Source of the DNA: Solirubrobacter deserti
GTDB taxonomy: Bacteria; Actinomycetota; Thermoleophilia; Solirubrobacterales; Solirubrobacteraceae
Assembly (NCBI RefSeq): GCF_003344625.1
Contig: NZ_QPKJ02000011.1
Coordinates: 77,034 to 141,033, forward strand
Length of the DNA stretch: 64,000 nt
Reading direction: 5' to 3'
The first letter of the stretch is position 1. The number at the start of each line of letters is the position of its first letter. This document shows positions 17,814-26,523 of this stretch, piece by piece. The position numbers and the translations under genes are program-made. The notes beneath the pieces were generated by a model. That model did not search any database. It was not told where the DNA came from and was given only the letters and a program-made list of their open reading frames with translations.

Positions 17814-18305
17814 ATGCACGCCGCACTTCTCCCCTGCCCGGTCGGACCGCTCCACGTGACGCTCGAGGACGGTCACGTGACCGCCCTCTACACGGCCGAG
17901 CACAAGCGTCACGTCGCCGTGCAACCGCCGAGCGACGACGCTTTCGACGCCGTCCGCGAGCAGCTCGACGAGTACTTCGCCGGCACGCGCACCGGCTTTG
18001 ACCTCCCGCTCGCACCGAAGGGCACCGCGTTCGAGCAGGCCGTCTGGCAGCGCCTCACGCAGATCCCGTTCGGCGAGACCACGACCTACGGCGAGATCGC
18101 GCGGGAGCTCGGCTCGGTCCCGAGAGCCGTCGGCCGCGCCAACGGCCGCAACCCGATCTCGATCATCGTCCCCTGCCACCGGGTGATCGGCGCCAACGGC
18201 AGCCTCACGGGCTACGCCGGCGGGCTGGCCACCAAAGAGCGGCTGCTCGCGCACGAAAGTGTGTGCGCCGGGCGGCTATCGGAGCCGCCCGGCGTCGCGT
18301 TCTAA
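17814..18305 (+). CDS. ogt: Methylated-DNA--protein-cysteine methyltransferase
   Basis: 163-residue O6-alkylguanine-DNA alkyltransferase. The acceptor site PCHRV (in ISIIVPCHRVIGANGSLTGYAGG) and the helix-turn-helix region FGETTTYGEIARELG..RAVGRANGRNP are complete. It repairs O6-methylguanine by suicidal transfer to the Cys. ATG 17814 gives the family N-terminus and leaves 105 bp to divergent infA. The last about 15 codons form a perfect hairpin that looks like a terminator, so the C-terminal tail CAGRLSEPPGVAF is probably not functional protein. Confidence 0.95.
   Translation: MHAALLPCPVGPLHVTLEDGHVTALYTAEHKRHVAVQPPSDDAFDAVREQLDEYFAGTRTGFDLPLAPKGTAFEQAVWQRLTQIPFGETTTYGEIARELGSVPRAVGRANGRNPISIIVPCHRVIGANGSLTGYAGGLATKERLLAHESVCAGRLSEPPGVAF
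18266..18294. terminator. Bidirectional terminator hairpin inside the ogt 3' end
   Basis: CGCCGGGCGGCT-ATCGG-AGCCGCCCGGCG, a perfect 12-bp stem with a 5-nt loop. It lies in the last codons of ogt and 8 bp beyond the stop of the convergent zinc-ribbon gene, so one hairpin could end both transcripts. No U-tract follows, as is usual in high-GC actinobacteria. Confidence 0.7.
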
Positions 18306-18409
18306 CGAGGCGTGGCGTCGAGGGCGCCGCCGCAATGCGGGCAACCTGCCCGCTCTGCAACGCGCGCCTCCGGCCACAGCCGAAGACAGCGAAGGCACAG
18401 GATCCTCAT
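18302..18409 (-). CDS. 35-residue zinc-ribbon microprotein
   Basis: A very short gene: MRILCLRCLRLW opens the protein and CPHCGGALD lies near the end, giving two CxxC knuckles (Cys5/Cys8 and Cys23/Cys26) 14 residues apart, the spacing of a minimal zinc ribbon. The ATG at 18409 is preceded by a perfect AGGAGG (18419-18414) four bases upstream, the strongest ribosome site noticed in the window. The stop overlaps the ogt stop (CTAA on the plus strand), and the shared hairpin would terminate it. No homologue is recalled; a role as a tiny metal-binding or adaptor protein is only a guess. Confidence 0.65.
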   Translation of the reverse strand: MRILCLRCLRLWPEARVAERAGCPHCGGALDATPR

Positions 18410-18480
18410 AGATCCTCCTTTCATCGGCCGAGAGCGCTGCGATGGCGCTCGATCAGCACTGTCAAGCTTATCGGCAGGCA

Positions 18481-18495
18481 TTCAGGGAACCTGAA
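18481..18495. promoter_or_regulatory. Inverted repeat in front of the glucan phosphorylase gene
   Basis: TTCAGG-GAA-CCTGAA, perfect 6-bp arms, ending 5 bp before the ATG of the phosphorylase. It sits where the ribosome site would be expected, so it could be an operator or a translation-blocking hairpin. No regulator is linked to it. Confidence 0.4.
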
Positions 18496-18500
18496 GACCT

Positions 18501-20642
18501 ATGCTGGCCCACGTGCAAGCAGGCAGCCGCGACCTGGAGCGAGCCGCCGAGGCGCTCGCTTCTCGCCTTCCAGAACCGTTGGGCGTCTACGCCCGTCTCG
18601 CCTATAACTACCGCTGGGCTTGGGACCCGGACGGCCCCGACGTGTTCCGCGACCTGGACCCGGAGCGCTGGGAGAAGGTCGCCGAGAACCCGGTCAAGCA
18701 GCTGCAGGAGGCGTCGACCGCCGGCCTGAGCGCCGCGGCGCAGAACCCCGAGCTCCTCGCCCGCGTCGCGGCCGTCGAGGAGCGCGTGAACGCCGACCTC
18801 AACCGCCCGCCCCACGACGGCCCCGCGTCGACCGAGCGCCCGATCGCGTACTTCTCCGCCGAGTACGGCTTCCACGGCTCGTTCCCGATTTACTCGGGCG
18901 GGCTCGGCGCGCTCGCCGGCGACATCCTCAAGGAGGCGTCCGACCGCGCGTGGCCGCTGGTCGCCGTCGGCCTCCTGTACCGCCACGGCTACTTCCGCCA
19001 GCGCATCGACAACCGCGGTTGGCAGCACGAGTACTGGGTCGACACCGACCCGGACCGCCTCCCCGCCGCGCTCGTCACCGACGACGCCGGCAAGCCGATC
19101 ACGATCTGCGTCCACATCGGCACCGAGGAGGTCGTGGCGCAGATCTGGCGCACGAACGTCGGCCGCGTGCCGCTGTACCTGCTCGACGCCGAGCGCCCGG
19201 AGAACAACGAGTCCGCGCGCTGGATCACGAGCCGTTTGTACATCGGCGACGAGGACACGCGCCTGGCCCAGTACATGCTGCTCGGCATCGGCGGCGTGCG
19301 CGCGCTCGAGGCGATGGCGATCGAGCCGAGCATCGTGCACCTCAACGAGGGCCACGCGGCGTTCGCCTCGCTGGAGCTGGCCAAGCGCGAGTACAGCGGC
19401 CAGGGCTCGCTCGGCCCCGCGCTCGACGTCGCGCGTCAGCGGACGGTCTTCACCACCCACACGCCGGTCCCGGCCGGCAACGACACCTACCCGGCCCATC
19501 AGGTCGAGAGCGTGCTCGAGCACATGGCCGGCACGCTCGGCGTCAACGCCTCGGAGGTCATCCGCCTCGGACGCACCAACCCCGAGGAGGAGGCCGAGCC
19601 GTTCGGCGTGACCCAGTTCGCGCTGCGCACGAGCCGCGCCGCCAACGGCGTCGCCCGCCGCCACGGCGAGGTCGCGCGCGAGATGTGGAACGCGATGTGG
19701 CCGGACAAGGCCGTCGACGACGTGCCGATCACCCACGTCACCAACGGCGTCCACATCCCCACGTGGCTCGGCCGCCCGATGTGGGCGCTGCTGAACCAGC
19801 ATCTCGGGGAGGACTGGCTCGACCGCGCGACCGACCCCGCCACCTGGGCGCCCGTGGAGGACATCCCGGCCCAGGAGCTGTGGGCCGTCCGCACCCAGCA
19901 GCGCGCCGAGCTGATCGAGTACGTGCGCCATCGCGCCGTCGTGGACCGGCTGGCACGGGACGAGTCGCGCCCGTACGCCGAAGCCGCGGCCGCGTTCGAC
20001 CCGGACGTGCTGACGGTCGGCTTCGCCCGCCGCCTCGCGACCTACAAGCGCCTGAACCTGCTGCTGCAGGACGTCGAGCGCGCGATCCGCGTCGTCGGCA
20101 GCGACCGCCCGATCCAGGTGCTGCTCGCGGGCAAGGCGCACCCGCGCGACGACGCCGGCAAGTCGCTCGTCCAGGGCCTGTTCTCGATGAAGCACGCGCC
20201 GGGCTTCGCGGGCCGCGTCGCCTACCTGGACGACTACGACCTGCGCATGGCCGCCCATCTGGTCCGCGGCTGCGACGTCTGGATCAACCTCCCGCGCCCG
20301 CCGCTGGAGGCGTCCGGCACGTCCGGCATGAAGAACGTGATGAACGGCGGCCTGCAGCTGTCGGTGCTCGACGGCTGGTGGGCGGAGGGCTACGACGGCG
20401 ACAACGGCTGGGCGCTGCCGGGCGACGTCGACCCCGATCACGGCGCCCAGGACGCGCGCCACGCGCACGAGCTCTTCCGGCTGCTGGAGGAAGAGGTCGC
20501 GCCCGAGTTCTACACGGCCGGCGAAGACGGCATCCCCAAGAACTGGGTGACCCGGATCCGGCGCTCGCTGCGCACGCTCGGCCCGGAGTTCGGCGCCGGG
20601 CGCATGCTCGAGGACTACGAGAAGAAGGTCTACGGGAAGTGA
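18501..20642 (+). CDS. glgP: Alpha-glucan (glycogen) phosphorylase
   Basis: 713-residue GT35 phosphorylase that releases glucose-1-phosphate from glycogen or maltodextrin. It is of the shorter 'alpha-glucan family phosphorylase' type (TIGR02094-like), with AYFSAEYGFHGSFPIYSGGLG near residue 115, RRLATYKRLNLLL, and the PLP site ASGTSGMKNVMNGG with the cofactor lysine at residue 611. The N-terminal regulatory parts of eukaryotic phosphorylases are absent. ATG 18501; a tandem repeat element starts in its stop codon and a strong hairpin follows. Confidence 0.95.
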   Translation: MLAHVQAGSRDLERAAEALASRLPEPLGVYARLAYNYRWAWDPDGPDVFRDLDPERWEKVAENPVKQLQEASTAGLSAAAQNPELLARVAAVEERVNADLNRPPHDGPASTERPIAYFSAEYGFHGSFPIYSGGLGALAGDILKEASDRAWPLVAVGLLYRHGYFRQRIDNRGWQHEYWVDTDPDRLPAALVTDDAGKPITICVHIGTEEVVAQIWRTNVGRVPLYLLDAERPENNESARWITSRLYIGDEDTRLAQYMLLGIGGVRALEAMAIEPSIVHLNEGHAAFASLELAKREYSGQGSLGPALDVARQRTVFTTHTPVPAGNDTYPAHQVESVLEHMAGTLGVNASEVIRLGRTNPEEEAEPFGVTQFALRTSRAANGVARRHGEVAREMWNAMWPDKAVDDVPITHVTNGVHIPTWLGRPMWALLNQHLGEDWLDRATDPATWAPVEDIPAQELWAVRTQQRAELIEYVRHRAVVDRLARDESRPYAEAAAAFDPDVLTVGFARRLATYKRLNLLLQDVERAIRVVGSDRPIQVLLAGKAHPRDDAGKSLVQGLFSMKHAPGFAGRVAYLDDYDLRMAAHLVRGCDVWINLPRPPLEASGTSGMKNVMNGGLQLSVLDGWWAEGYDGDNGWALPGDVDPDHGAQDARHAHELFRLLEEEVAPEFYTAGEDGIPKNWVTRIRRSLRTLGPEFGAGRMLEDYEKKVYGK

Positions 20643-20685
20643 AGGCGGGCATTCCCTCCACCCCACCTCGATCATCCGACCTCAA
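20641..20685. repeat. Intergenic repeat element, copy 2
   Basis: 45-bp sequence starting inside the phosphorylase TGA and matching the element after pepF (12075-12120). Shared blocks include GAAGGC, CCCTCC, CCCCACC and GATCATCCGACCT. The two host genes are unrelated, so this is a dispersed 3'-flanking element and not a duplication of coding sequence. Confidence 0.75.
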
Positions 20686-20701
20686 CTCGCGCGCCGCAAG
20701 C

Positions 20702-20731
20702 GCGGGGGCGCTCCGGCCGAAGCGCCCCCGC
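20702..20731. terminator. Bidirectional terminator between glgP and the propeller gene
   Basis: GCGGGGGCGCT-CCGGCCGA-AGCGCCCCCGC, a perfect 11-bp stem with an 8-nt loop, located between two convergent genes (stops at 20642 and 20740). Confidence 0.8.
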
Positions 20732-20739
20732 ACCGCGTC

Positions 20740-23700
20740 CTAGCTCGCCCGCAGCACCAGCTTGAGCTTCTTGTTGCGGGCGCTCTTGGGCACCTTGACC
20801 TTCACCACGCGCGCTTCACCGGCGCGCACGTTGTAGGTCGCACGGCCCACCACACGCGCGCCCTGCTTGAGCTCGATCCGCCCGCGGCAGCGCTCGCCCT
20901 CGTCCGGGCAGGTGACCTCCACACTGACCCGGCCCGCGCTGACCTTGCCGAGCTTGGCCCGCACGGGCTTGCGAGTCGTCGGCGCCGGCAGCACGATCCT
21001 GTCGCCCGGCGTGTACGCCACCGTGACCGGCGCGCTCAGCGCCTGCGCGCTCGAGCCGGTCGCGTTGGACGCGACCACACCGCAGCGCACGGTGCGGCCG
21101 GAGCTGCCCGCGGGCACCGTCCAGGTCGCGCCCGTCGCCGCCTCGGCGCCCTCGACCAGCCACACGTAGGCGAAGCCGGTCGGGTCGTCGCTCCACGTGC
21201 CGGGCTCGCACCGCAGCTCCGCGCCAGCGGCCGCCGTGCCCGCCACGCTCGGCGCCGTGATCGCCTCGGGCTCGCGCGCCAGCACCGTCACCGCCGCGCT
21301 CGCCGCCGGCGCGCTGTCGCCACCCGCGTTGGTCGCGACCACCTGGCACGTGAGCGCACGCCCGACGTCCTCCGCCGTCGCGACGTGCGTCTCGCCCGTC
21401 GCCCCGCCGATCGCCACGCCGCCGCGCAGCCACCGGCGCGCGTACGCCGTCGGCGTGCGCGTCCACTCGCCCGTCGAGCAGGTGAGCGCCTCGCCGCGCT
21501 TGGCCGTACCGGAGATCGCGGGCGCGGCCGTGTTGATCGGCGCCGGGAGCGGCACGGTCACCGGCGCGCTCACCGCCGGCTCGCCCGCCCCCGCGTCGTT
21601 GGTGGCGGTCACCGAGCACGTGAGTGCCTTGCCCGCCGCGCTCTCCGGGATCGTGTAGGTCGCCGTCGCCACGCCCGGGACGGACGCCCCGTCGACGGAC
21701 CACGAGTAGACGTACGATGCCGGGAAGTTGCGCCACGTGCCCGTGGAGCAGCTCACCGTCTCGCCCACGCGCGCCGTTGCGCCGATCGCGGGCGGCTCCA
21801 CGTTCACCGGCGCCTCGGCCTGCACGTACCCGAGCGCGCCCGTCGCGGTGCCGCCGAGGTGGACGAACCAGCCGCCGATCCACAGCTTCGGGCCGTGCGA
21901 GTACAGCGCGAAGGCGTTGCCGTCGGCCTGCGCGTCCCAGCCCGCGAGCGTTGCGCCCGTGGCCGCGTCGACCGCCGCCAGGCCACGCCGCTCGACGCCG
22001 CCGACGCTGGTGAAGCGGCCGGCCACGAACACCGCGCCGCCGTGGCGCTCGACCGCGGTCACGTGGCCGTCGGTGGTGACCGCGAACCCGGACAAGCGCC
22101 TGCCGGTGGCGGCGTCGAGCCGCACCACAGCGCCGGACCGGCCGTTGAGGGCACCGCCGGCCACGAGCAGCGCGCCGTCCGCGTCCGCGCGCAGCACGTC
22201 GACCGCGTCCCAGCCCGCGGGCAGCTCGCCCTCGAAGCCGGGCACCGCGGCACCGTCACGGTCATAGGCCCTGAGCTCGAGCCGGTAGGCCTCGTCGACG
22301 GCCACACGCGAGACGGCGTACACGCGGTCGCCCGCGGAGAACACACGCAGCACGCGCCCGTCGGTCTCGGCCACGAGCCCGGGCTGCACGCGGCCCGTGC
22401 GCGCGTCCAGCGCGGCGAGGTTGAGGCGCCCGACGCCGTCCAGGAACGTGAACTCACCGCCGACCAGCAGCTGGTCGCCCCGGGCCGCGAGTGCGTGAAT
22501 CGAGCCCGCGACCTCGAGTGCGAAGCTCTCGTCGATGCCGCCGTCCTCTGGGTCGGCGCGGCGCAGCGCCGACCCGTCCTGCGCGACGAAGTACAGCCAG
22601 CCGCCCGCCGGCGCGAGCAGCCGCGGGGCGACGCCCGCGAGCGCGAACCCGCGGTCGATCTCGCCCGTCCGGGCATCGAACGCGAACGCGTGCGTCGCGA
22701 TCCCGGCCATGTCGAACGAGCCGCCGACGACGACGCGTGAGCCCGCAGCGGCGAGGCCGCCCAGCGTCAGCGGCTGCTGCGTAGCCGAGACCGTCGCATA
22801 GGCGCCGCGCAGCTGGCCGGTATCCGCGTCCAGCGCCGTCAGCCGGCCCGCCGGGGACGCGTGCCACAGCGTCGCGCCGGCCAGCAGCAGCGGGCCGCCG
22901 GACGTGCCCGTGGACGCGCTCGGCACGCCGAAGCCGGGAACCGTCGCGCCCGTGGTGGCGTCCACGGCGTAGACGGGTCCGGCGAGGCCCGCGACCGTCG
23001 TGGCGGTGGAGACGTAGACCACGCCGTCGCCGACGGCGAGCCCGCGCACGATCGAGTTCGCGGCGACCGTGGGGATGAACGCCGTGTCCAGCGTGCCGGC
23101 GTCGTCGGTGCGGATCGCGGCCAGCGCGCGGCGGGCCGTGCCGTTGACCGTCGTGACGTTGCCGGCGACGAACAGCCGCGTGCCGGAGACGACGAGCTCG
23201 TCGATCAGGGCGCCGGCGGCGGTCGGGGCCCACGTGTGGTCGACGGCGCCCGTAACGGCGTCGGCGCGCGCCAGGCGCGTGTGCGTGGCGTCGCCGGCGC
23301 GGGTGAACTGGCCGCCCACGTACAGGCGGTCGCCGTCGACCGTGAGCGCCTGCACCACGCCGCCCGTGACGGCGACGGGCGTGAAGCCCGCGACCGGCGC
23401 GCCGTCCGCGCCCACGGCGATGACGCCGGACGCACCGCCCAGGTAGACCGTGCCGCCGCGCACCGCCAGCGCGCTGATCGCACCGGTGACCGCCGGGGCC
23501 CAGCCGGAGACCGTGCCGTCCGCACGGATGTGCGCCAGCCCGGCGCGGGCGGTCTCGCCCACGCGCGTGAACGAGCCGGAGAGGTACACGCCGCCCGCGC
23601 CGTCGGAGACGATCGCGGTGACCGTGCCGTCCACGCGCGGCCAGCCGTCGGCCAGCGCCCCGACGAGCGGGTCCACCACCGCGACCGAACCCGTGTCGCG

Positions 23701-25887
23701 CACCAGCCCCGAGAGTCCGGAGGTGTTGAAGTAGTCGCCCGTGGCGTACACGCGCGGGCCGTCACCCAGCAGGCCCGTGACCATGTCGCGCGCCTGCCGG
23801 CCGATGCCGTGCCCGCGGTCGGACGGCATCGCCCCGGAGGCCGGGGCGCCTGGGCGCGCCGGCGGGAGCAGGCGTCCGAGGTTGCGCAGGATGGACGTCT
23901 CGCCCGTCACCCACACGTCGCCTGACGGCGTCACGGCGAGCGTCTGGTCGCCGAGCCCGAAGTCGGCGAACAGCGGCTGATCGCCGATGGTGGTCACGAC
24001 CTGCGGCTCGAGCGTCGCGCCGTCCGCCAGACCCGCGACCGGCACGCGCCAGACGCTGCGGTCGAACATCCGCGGCTCGGAGAAGTCGCCCTCACCCGTC
24101 AACGCCACGAGCGCGCCGTCTGGCGCCGTTGCGAGGTCGAGGATCCGCGCGAGCGAGGTCGGGCGGACGAACGTGCGCGTCGTGCGCGCCGCGACGTCGT
24201 AGGCGATCAACGCGAGCTCCGGCGCCTCCAAGAACACCGTGCCGCCGTCGCGCGTGACCGCGAGCCCGGTGGCCACGGCGTCGTGGACCTTCTCCGCCGT
24301 CCCGTCGGGGGCGACGCGCAACACTCCCTGCGGCGACGCGACCCACCAGCCGCCGGTGCGCGGGTCACGGGCGAGGTCTCCGCCGTAGTCGAGGTTCACG
24401 GGCGCACCGTCGAGCGTGATCGGCGTGGTCTTGACACCGGTCGCCTCGCCGCCGGTGCGGCGCAGCGCGACCTCGAGGATCGCGCCCGGGCCGGCGTTGC
24501 CGCCCGGCGAGCCGCCGTGCAGCACCGCGAGGCGCGTGCTGTCGACCGCGGTCAGACCGTGGAGCCGGTAGAGCGGCTCGTCGGCGGCGGCGATCTGACG
24601 GCGGCCGTCCGGAAGGTCGCGGCGCATCGCGGCGCGGAAGACGGTGAAGCCGCGCGGGTTGCCCGCGTCGACGGTGAGCAACAGGTTGCGCTGCGGGACG
24701 GCGAGGATGCCCTCGGGCTCGCCGCCGCTCGGGAGCGCCTGCATGAGCTTGGGCTGCGTGGGGTCCGTGACGTCGACGAACACGACCGCGTCGCCGCGCT
24801 CGGCGCCGATCGCGGCGACGGTCGTGCGCCCGTAGGTGCCGACATCGACGCCCTCGAACTCGGCGCCGTGCGACGTGCTGCGGTCGTCGGGATACAGGCC
24901 GCGGTCGGCGAGGTACTTCTCGACGCGCTCCTTGGAGTCGTACACGAGCGTGCCGTCGAGGGCGTGGATCGTGAACGAGCGCCCGCCCAGGCCGGCCTCG
25001 CCCTCGTTGGCGAGGATCACGTGCTCGCCGCCGGGCAACAAGCCGATGGCGTCCGGCTCGCGCGGCGCGCCGAGCGTGGCGTCCTGGCGGTCCGTGAGCG
25101 GGTCGGTGAACGCGATCCGGTTGGGCGTCCGGTTGCGGTCCGAGAGCTGGTTGTCGGTGCGCCCGGCGCTCCAGATGTCGGTGATCGCGTTGCCCGGGAT
25201 GTCGACGACCGCGACCGCGTTGTTCTCCTGCAGCGTGACGACGGCCGTGTTGTCGGGCCGGATGTCGATGAACTCGGGCTGGAGGTCGTTCGGGTTCGCC
25301 AGCGCGGGGTCGGTCGCGTCGATCGCGATCCCGTTGATCTCCCAGTCCGCCGGGTCGGTTCCTTCCAGCCTCACGCGCGCGAGCTCGCCCTGGACGCCGG
25401 CGGGCTCGTTCTCGATGGCGATCAGCGCCCACTGGCCGTCGGGGGAGATCGCGACGCCGTCGGGCTGGCCCGCGAGCGGCCACGTGACCAGCGGCGCCAG
25501 CGTGCGCGCGTCGAACACCGACAGGCGCGAGACCTGCAGCGTGCCGCTGGCCTTCTGGGTGACGAGCAGGTGACGCCCGTCCGGCGTGACGTTGACCGAG
25601 GTGACGTAGGCGCCGTTGCCGATGCCGATCGTGCGCTGGAACTTCGGCTTGGCCGGGTCGCTGAGGTCCCAGGCGCTGAAGCCACGCTCGCCGAGCGTGG
25701 TGAACAGCCGCATGCCGTCGGGCGTGACGTCGGCGATCTCCGGCGTCTGGCTGCCGGACGTCGGACCGGGCGGTGGTCCGGACCGGCTGACGAGCTCGAA
25801 CGTGTCGTAGGCGGGCGGTTTCGCCGCCTGCGCCGGTGAGGCCAGGATCAGGAGCGCCGCGATGACGGCGCCGAACAACGACCGCAT
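20740..25887 (-). CDS. Very large secreted beta-propeller and Ig-like protein
   Basis: 1715 residues. ATG 25887 was chosen: GGAGGGAAT directly precedes it and a signal peptide (AALLILASPAQAA) follows. Residues about 20-450 resemble the 'choice-of-anchor I'/YVTN propeller (DVTPDGMRLFTTLGERG, VTPDGRHLLVTQ, GEPEGI); 450-730 continue as an esterase-like-phytase-type propeller; 730-1359 are WD/NHL-like repeats (GGTVYLGG, GDRLYVGGQFTRAGD). Three Ig-like domains of about 90 residues follow (1359-1626; each with a Cys pair, SCSTGTW...LTCSVTATN), then a basic C-terminal beta domain (1626-1715). No sortase motif or anchor is seen. A cell-surface or secreted binding protein is inferred. Confidence 0.85.
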   Translation of the reverse strand: MRSLFGAVIAALLILASPAQAAKPPAYDTFELVSRSGPPPGPTSGSQTPEIADVTPDGMRLFTTLGERGFSAWDLSDPAKPKFQRTIGIGNGAYVTSVNVTPDGRHLLVTQKASGTLQVSRLSVFDARTLAPLVTWPLAGQPDGVAISPDGQWALIAIENEPAGVQGELARVRLEGTDPADWEINGIAIDATDPALANPNDLQPEFIDIRPDNTAVVTLQENNAVAVVDIPGNAITDIWSAGRTDNQLSDRNRTPNRIAFTDPLTDRQDATLGAPREPDAIGLLPGGEHVILANEGEAGLGGRSFTIHALDGTLVYDSKERVEKYLADRGLYPDDRSTSHGAEFEGVDVGTYGRTTVAAIGAERGDAVVFVDVTDPTQPKLMQALPSGGEPEGILAVPQRNLLLTVDAGNPRGFTVFRAAMRRDLPDGRRQIAAADEPLYRLHGLTAVDSTRLAVLHGGSPGGNAGPGAILEVALRRTGGEATGVKTTPITLDGAPVNLDYGGDLARDPRTGGWWVASPQGVLRVAPDGTAEKVHDAVATGLAVTRDGGTVFLEAPELALIAYDVAARTTRTFVRPTSLARILDLATAPDGALVALTGEGDFSEPRMFDRSVWRVPVAGLADGATLEPQVVTTIGDQPLFADFGLGDQTLAVTPSGDVWVTGETSILRNLGRLLPPARPGAPASGAMPSDRGHGIGRQARDMVTGLLGDGPRVYATGDYFNTSGLSGLVRDTGSVAVVDPLVGALADGWPRVDGTVTAIVSDGAGGVYLSGSFTRVGETARAGLAHIRADGTVSGWAPAVTGAISALAVRGGTVYLGGASGVIAVGADGAPVAGFTPVAVTGGVVQALTVDGDRLYVGGQFTRAGDATHTRLARADAVTGAVDHTWAPTAAGALIDELVVSGTRLFVAGNVTTVNGTARRALAAIRTDDAGTLDTAFIPTVAANSIVRGLAVGDGVVYVSTATTVAGLAGPVYAVDATTGATVPGFGVPSASTGTSGGPLLLAGATLWHASPAGRLTALDADTGQLRGAYATVSATQQPLTLGGLAAAGSRVVVGGSFDMAGIATHAFAFDARTGEIDRGFALAGVAPRLLAPAGGWLYFVAQDGSALRRADPEDGGIDESFALEVAGSIHALAARGDQLLVGGEFTFLDGVGRLNLAALDARTGRVQPGLVAETDGRVLRVFSAGDRVYAVSRVAVDEAYRLELRAYDRDGAAVPGFEGELPAGWDAVDVLRADADGALLVAGGALNGRSGAVVRLDAATGRRLSGFAVTTDGHVTAVERHGGAVFVAGRFTSVGGVERRGLAAVDAATGATLAGWDAQADGNAFALYSHGPKLWIGGWFVHLGGTATGALGYVQAEAPVNVEPPAIGATARVGETVSCSTGTWRNFPASYVYSWSVDGASVPGVATATYTIPESAAGKALTCSVTATNDAGAGEPAVSAPVTVPLPAPINTAAPAISGTAKRGEALTCSTGEWTRTPTAYARRWLRGGVAIGGATGETHVATAEDVGRALTCQVVATNAGGDSAPAASAAVTVLAREPEAITAPSVAGTAAAGAELRCEPGTWSDDPTGFAYVWLVEGAEAATGATWTVPAGSSGRTVRCGVVASNATGSSAQALSAPVTVAYTPGDRIVLPAPTTRKPVRAKLGKVSAGRVSVEVTCPDEGERCRGRIELKQGARVVGRATYNVRAGEARVVKVKVPKSARNKKLKLVLRAS

Positions 25888-25991
25888 ATTCCCTCCGTGG
25901 ATGGGGACCGGCGAAGAGTCCACCGGACCCAGCGGTCCGCGGCAACGGCCACTTACGGGATGTTCACGCCGCATTCACGGCGTGGGCGCGC

Positions 25992-26462
25992 TCAGGGTTC
26001 GATGATCTCGGGTTCGGTCGGCGTCGGGGTGACCGAAGCGTCGGGGGTCGTCTCGCCCTCGATCGTCGGCTCCGGCGGGAGCTCGCCCTCGGTGGTGGGT
26101 GCGGGCGTCGGGGTCTCGGTCGGCAGCGGCGTCACCGTCGGCGTCGGCACCGCGCCCACGCCGCCGGCCGGGATGCGTGCGTCCAGCTCACGGCGCACGT
26201 CGGTCTGCAGCTGCTGGAAGTTGCGGTCGATCTCGCCGCGGACCGAGTTCACGCGGTCGTCGACCTCCTGGACGGTGATGTAGAACATCAGGCCGACGCC
26301 GGCCAGCACGACGAGCGCCGTCACCACGAGCATCCACGGCGCCACGCCCCCGCTGCGACGGAAGTTCGCCGTGCAGTACGGGCACTGCGGACCGGTCGCC
26401 CACGAGATCCGAGCGCACTTGGGACATACGCGCTGCGGAGGCGCGCCGACTGAACCCTCCAT
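25992..26462 (-). CDS. Zinc-ribbon, single-helix membrane protein with T/P-rich tail
   Basis: 156 residues. N-terminal zinc ribbon with CPKC (about 13-16) and CPYC (about 27-30), one transmembrane helix (VAPWMLVVTALVVLAGVGLM), a short coiled coil (EVDDRVNSVRGEIDRNFQQLQTD-type heptads) and a Pro/Thr/Glu-rich tail of about 55 residues. The zinc ribbon should face the cytosol. No function is known to me. The big propeller gene is 104 bp downstream on the same strand and a subtilase gene lies 61 bp upstream. Confidence 0.75.
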   Translation of the reverse strand: MEGSVGAPPQRVCPKCARISWATGPQCPYCTANFRRSGGVAPWMLVVTALVVLAGVGLMFYITVQEVDDRVNSVRGEIDRNFQQLQTDVRRELDARIPAGGVGAVPTPTVTPLPTETPTPAPTTEGELPPEPTIEGETTPDASVTPTPTEPEIIEP

Positions 26463-26523
26463 ATCCCACTAGCGTAGGACAAGGTCCGGGCTCGCCGACG
26501 CGCCTCATGCGCAGTTCAGTGCG

